Positions 29,064 through 31,051 of a stretch of 31,051 nt of DNA are shown piece after piece (the first letter of the stretch is position 1; every line of letters begins with the position of its first letter). The notes below the pieces were generated by a model that was given only the letters and a program-made list of their open reading frames with translations, ran no database searches and had not been told where the DNA came from. The stretch covers positions 1 to 31,051 of IMG/VR virus record IMGVR_UViG_3300018412_000032. One strand, written 5' to 3'. Origin of the DNA: a virus. Both the position numbers and the translations under genes were made by a program.

Positions 29064-29348
29064 ATGCCATATAAAACTATTGGCAATGTAGAAATGGTCG
29101 GTTTTAAATATATCGGCATCTTAGAATTAGAAGAGCACGACACTTACTTTGAAGTGTATGCAAACGATGAATATGTAGTATTTGGTGGTGCCTGCAATGT
29201 TGGGTTTATTGAAAGTGGGCACTATAAGCGAGAAGAATATCAGACATTAGACGAAAGCCTTCAGGAATTACATGCCGATCTTGAAGTTTTATATCAGGAC
29301 GGAAAACACTATACTTCCGATAACTTCGACTGCAACGACAGGGTTTAA
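29064..29348 (+). CDS. acidic hypothetical protein, 94 aa
   Basis: Beta-rich start (VEMVGFKYIGILELEEHDTY) and acidic C-terminal helix (LDESLQELHADLEVLYQDG). AGGTGAAAAGCT before the ATG gives the module-type ribosome-binding site. It follows the 102-aa gene after 62 bases that contain a GCGCC/GGCGC hairpin. Not recognised. Confidence 0.7.
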   Translation: MPYKTIGNVEMVGFKYIGILELEEHDTYFEVYANDEYVVFGGACNVGFIESGHYKREEYQTLDESLQELHADLEVLYQDGKHYTSDNFDCNDRV

Positions 29349-29352
29349 GAAT

Positions 29353-29625
29353 ATGAAAACATACGTATGTATTCTCGAAAATATCAATGGCAAGTGGGTT
29401 GTGCCCTGTGGATCTGATTCCTATGTAGTCCTAGATGGACGTTTAAACGCCGACAATGCACTGAATCAAGCCATTGAGCATTTCACACGTGTAAAACCTT
29501 CAGCTAAGGCCGTTGCAGTGTATAAGGCCCAGTCACTAGGTCATAGTGGTCGCGTTGTAGCTACATGGCCTTATGGTTGTGAAAACATGTTCACAGCAGC
29601 AGTTAATCGAGGCGCTTATAAATGA
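29353..29625 (+). CDS. hypothetical protein, 90 aa
   Basis: Begins MKTYVCILENINGKWVVPCG, continues LNADNALNQAIEHFTRVKPSA and ends with a Gly/Arg-rich tail. Looks like a compact alpha/beta domain of about 80 residues. The ATG at 29353 is preferred over the longer frame at 29272, which overlaps the previous gene by 77 bases. Overlaps the next gene by ATGA. Confidence 0.7.
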   Translation: MKTYVCILENINGKWVVPCGSDSYVVLDGRLNADNALNQAIEHFTRVKPSAKAVAVYKAQSLGHSGRVVATWPYGCENMFTAAVNRGAYK

Positions 29626-29798
29626 AGCAGGCAAAAACAGAGCAAGGGTTTCGGGGCTATTGGACAACAACGTATCGTAAAAAAGTAGTAGCGCGGCATA
29701 ACAGTTTGATCCTACTTGAACAGGAATTGAAGGCTCAAGGTTACACTGAACACAGGGTAAAATTCTATAAAGGAGGCGAACGTGTTTACTCAATTTAA
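29622..29798 (+). CDS. small basic protein, 58 aa
   Basis: ATG overlaps the previous stop (ATGA). The product is Lys/Arg/Tyr-rich (FRGYWTTTYRKKVVARH near 10-26; YTEHRVKFYKGGERVYSI at the end), consistent with a nucleic-acid-binding peptide. Unrecognised. The stop lies inside the next gene, which overlaps by 17 bases. Confidence 0.62.
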   Translation: MKQAKTEQGFRGYWTTTYRKKVVARHNSLILLEQELKAQGYTEHRVKFYKGGERVYSI

Positions 29799-29874
29799 AG
29801 CGGATTTTATCGGCGGGTTAATTTGGGCGATTATTATCGCTGTAGTGTTTCAGATTATTCTCATTAATGCTTAA
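29782..29874 (+). CDS. 30-aa single-span membrane peptide
   Basis: GTG at 29782 with AGGAGG 5 bases upstream, the strongest ribosome-binding site of this module. The product is MFTQFKADFIGG followed by a hydrophobic stretch (LIWAIIIAVVFQIILINA) to the end, a single membrane span. Such peptides may block host functions or superinfection; the role is unknown. Confidence 0.6.
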   Translation: MFTQFKADFIGGLIWAIIIAVVFQIILINA

Positions 29875-29895
29875 TCAATTTCAATAGGTAGAATT

Positions 29896-30084
29896 ATGAT
29901 TATTTCTCAGTCCGCAGAGTTTGACGTTATTTTGAAAGAGAATCTCGACTATAAAGGGGAAAAGGTGTTCACTGTTATTTATGGATTGCAGGTAGAACAA
30001 TTCGAGGATCTACTAGTTGCTTTGGATGAATACACCTCCTGTATCAGTCATGCTGCAACTTGTGAAGGCTATTTTGGGGAGTAA
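29896..30084 (+). CDS. acidic hypothetical protein, 62 aa
   Basis: Begins MIISQSAEFDVILKENLDY and has an acidic helix (VEQFEDLLVALDEYTSC) and two Cys near the end. AGGTAGAATT precedes the ATG. Stop overlaps the region of the next start (TAATG). Not recognised. Confidence 0.68.
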   Translation: MIISQSAEFDVILKENLDYKGEKVFTVIYGLQVEQFEDLLVALDEYTSCISHAATCEGYFGE

Positions 30085-30089
30085 TGATT

Positions 30090-30293
30090 ATGAAAGCGCA
30101 AATCACAAAAGAGACGTTCTCGGCACTAATCCGAAAAGATGCTGATTACAATTTCCGATTAGTGGAGACTGACATACAGTCATATGGTGCAAGGGAATAC
30201 TATTACAGTGACAAATTAGATTGTAAAGTAATGTATTACACATGTTACGCGACAGGTATATCTGAAACATATATCATTGATTGCAATTATTAA
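30090..30293 (+). CDS. hypothetical Tyr-rich protein, 67 aa
   Basis: Basic start (MKAQITKETFSALIRKDADY) followed by a Tyr-rich stretch (YGAREYYYSDKLDCKVMYYT). The ATG at 30090 has GGGGAG 8 bases upstream; an ATG two codons earlier is too close to that site. Not recognised. Confidence 0.66.
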   Translation: MKAQITKETFSALIRKDADYNFRLVETDIQSYGAREYYYSDKLDCKVMYYTCYATGISETYIIDCNY

Positions 30294-30307
30294 GGCGGAA
30301 TAACATC

Positions 30308-30397
30308 ATGGCAAGGATCACCACTAAAGATGAGCGTAAGCAGCACAAGGCGCAACGTAAAGCCCGAAGGAATGCGCGTGGCAAGTTGTGGCAATAA
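30308..30397 (+). CDS. 29-aa very basic peptide
   Basis: ATG at 30308 with AAGGCGG upstream; 29 codons to TAA at 30395. Eleven of 29 residues are Lys or Arg (ERKQHKAQRKARRNARGK), and it ends GKLWQ, like the GKLWK end of the 98-aa protein downstream. Possibly nucleic-acid-binding. Short length keeps confidence moderate. Confidence 0.5.
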   Translation: MARITTKDERKQHKAQRKARRNARGKLWQ

Positions 30398-30420
30398 TGT
30401 ATAACAGAGAATATTCTTAT

Positions 30421-30452
30421 GCCGATATGGTCTAAACTGTATCGGCTTTTTT
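30421..30452 (+). terminator. intrinsic terminator
   Basis: Seven-bp stem GCCGATA/TATCGGC (30421-30427 with 30440-30446), followed by six T. Closes the transcript ending with the 29-aa gene. Confidence 0.9.
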
Positions 30453-30520
30453 GTTTGTATTGTTCGCAAATTTCGTTATACCTAACTCATCGAATCAATT
30501 TATATTAGTAGGTGAATTAT

Positions 30521-30817
30521 ATGAACAACTCAACTCTCTTCACTAAAGCTCACGCGCTGACTAAAGCCACTATACAAGCTGGAGATTCCTACCATGCCGT
30601 TTTCGGCGCTTGTCTAAAGCATATTCTCGCGCGTACAAAGAAGGCTGAGAACATCTTGTCTGAGCTCACAGATAAGACCAGTCGAATTGATCGATTGGTG
30701 ATAAAATTGAGTGCACGTATTGAACGGCATCGCGCTATGATGGTATCAGGTCGCAGCTCGATTTATGATACACTATATGATGTAGAAGGCATTAAACATG
30801 GCAAACTGTGGAAGTAA
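30521..30817 (+). CDS. hypothetical protein, 98 aa
   Basis: Starts MNNSTLFTKAHALTKATI, with AGDSYHAVFGACLKHI near 20-35, a pattern seen in small proteins of phages and plasmids; then a basic helical region and the GKLWK end. The ATG at 30521 has AGGTGA about 5 bases upstream; a GTG at 30512 overlaps that site. Stands between two intrinsic terminators, so it needs its own promoter; TATACC at about 30476-30481 may be a weak -10 box. Confidence 0.7.
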   Translation: MNNSTLFTKAHALTKATIQAGDSYHAVFGACLKHILARTKKAENILSELTDKTSRIDRLVIKLSARIERHRAMMVSGRSSIYDTLYDVEGIKHGKLWK

Positions 30818-30825
30818 TAAGCTGG

Positions 30826-30862
30826 CCCGGATTATCTTAACAGGTAGTCCGGGTTTTATTTT
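30826..30862 (+). terminator. intrinsic terminator
   Basis: CCCGGA/TCCGGG stem (30826-30831 with 30848-30853) with extra inner pairing, followed by TTTTATTTT. Ends the last gene of the window. Confidence 0.85.
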
Positions 30863-30930
30863 GTCTGAAATAATGTATTCAGGATACATCTTTATCAGTG
30901 TTTCATGTGGAACATTTGCCACCATTGGTG

Positions 30931-31051
30931 CCTGAATCAATCCTTGCCTGAATCAATCCTTGCCTGAATCAATCCTTGCCTGAATCAATCCTTGCCTGAA
31001 TCAATCCTTGCCTGAATCAATCCTTGCCTGAATCAATCCTTGCCTGAATCA
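30931..31051. repeat. 16-bp tandem array reaching the window end
   Basis: CCTGAATCAATCCTTG repeated seven full times plus nine bases, without a mismatch, from 30931 to the last base. True length is unknown because the array runs off the window. Position after the last gene suggests a genome-end or packaging-related element, or an assembly break caused by the repeat. Confidence 0.9.

Noticed and set aside
30931-31051. CRISPR array
   Set aside because: The 16-bp units are contiguous with no spacers, so this is a simple tandem repeat.

Overview
The window reads as one end of a tailed double-stranded DNA phage genome. It carries a T7-like replication set (family A DNA polymerase, bifunctional primase-helicase, single-stranded DNA-binding protein with an acidic tail, 5'-3' exonuclease) and a nucleotide-metabolism set (class I ribonucleotide reductase alpha and beta, dUTPase, deoxycytidylate-type deaminase). 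PhoH, a metallophosphoesterase, a ClpP-like protease and a SleB-type cell-wall hydrolase are also present. No capsid, tail, terminase, integrase or RNA polymerase gene is visible. Promoters of sigma70 type and a LexA-type SOS box suggest a gammaproteobacterial host. That host assignment is inference.

Layout. Positions 29-22061 are an almost gap-free minus-strand block with overlapping genes. Read 5'-3' on that strand the order is: control-end small genes, SleB hydrolase, ClpP-like protease, primase-helicase, DNA polymerase, small genes with a DsbA-like protein, SSB, exonuclease, small genes and an HNH protein, phosphoesterase, dUTPase, PhoH, NrdB, NrdA, deaminase. Several sigma70-like promoters and hairpin terminators divide the block. 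Four homing-type endonucleases sit directly beside polA, exo, phoH/nrdB and the phosphoesterase.

Positions 22062-22574 are a gene-free divergent control region. Four copies of a 12-bp motif bracket a roughly 60-bp AT-rich tract, which makes it the best candidate replication origin in the window.

Positions 22575-27503 are plus-strand small genes, mostly unrecognised, interrupted by a tnpB-only IS200/IS605-type element and a fifth homing-type endonuclease (HNH/AP2). A small lipoprotein is also encoded.

Positions 27504-28370 are a second gene-free region with direct repeats, an SOS box and a strong promoter. Downstream, 28371-30817 encodes ten tiny proteins that mostly use an AGGTGA-type ribosome-binding site instead of the GGAGG type of the replication block. 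Two intrinsic terminators close the segment, and the window ends inside a 16-bp tandem array, which suggests closeness to a genome end.

The main oddities are: (1) the replicative exonuclease is cut by one in-frame TGA between its two acidic metal-binding clusters; (2) an apparently intact TnpB lies in a phage genome with a possible split gene around it; (3) the ClpP-like protease has a Cys-rich and SH3-like C-terminal extension; (4) two intergenic regions overlay a promoter on a terminator hairpin. All family assignments come from reading motifs in the translations. No database search was run.
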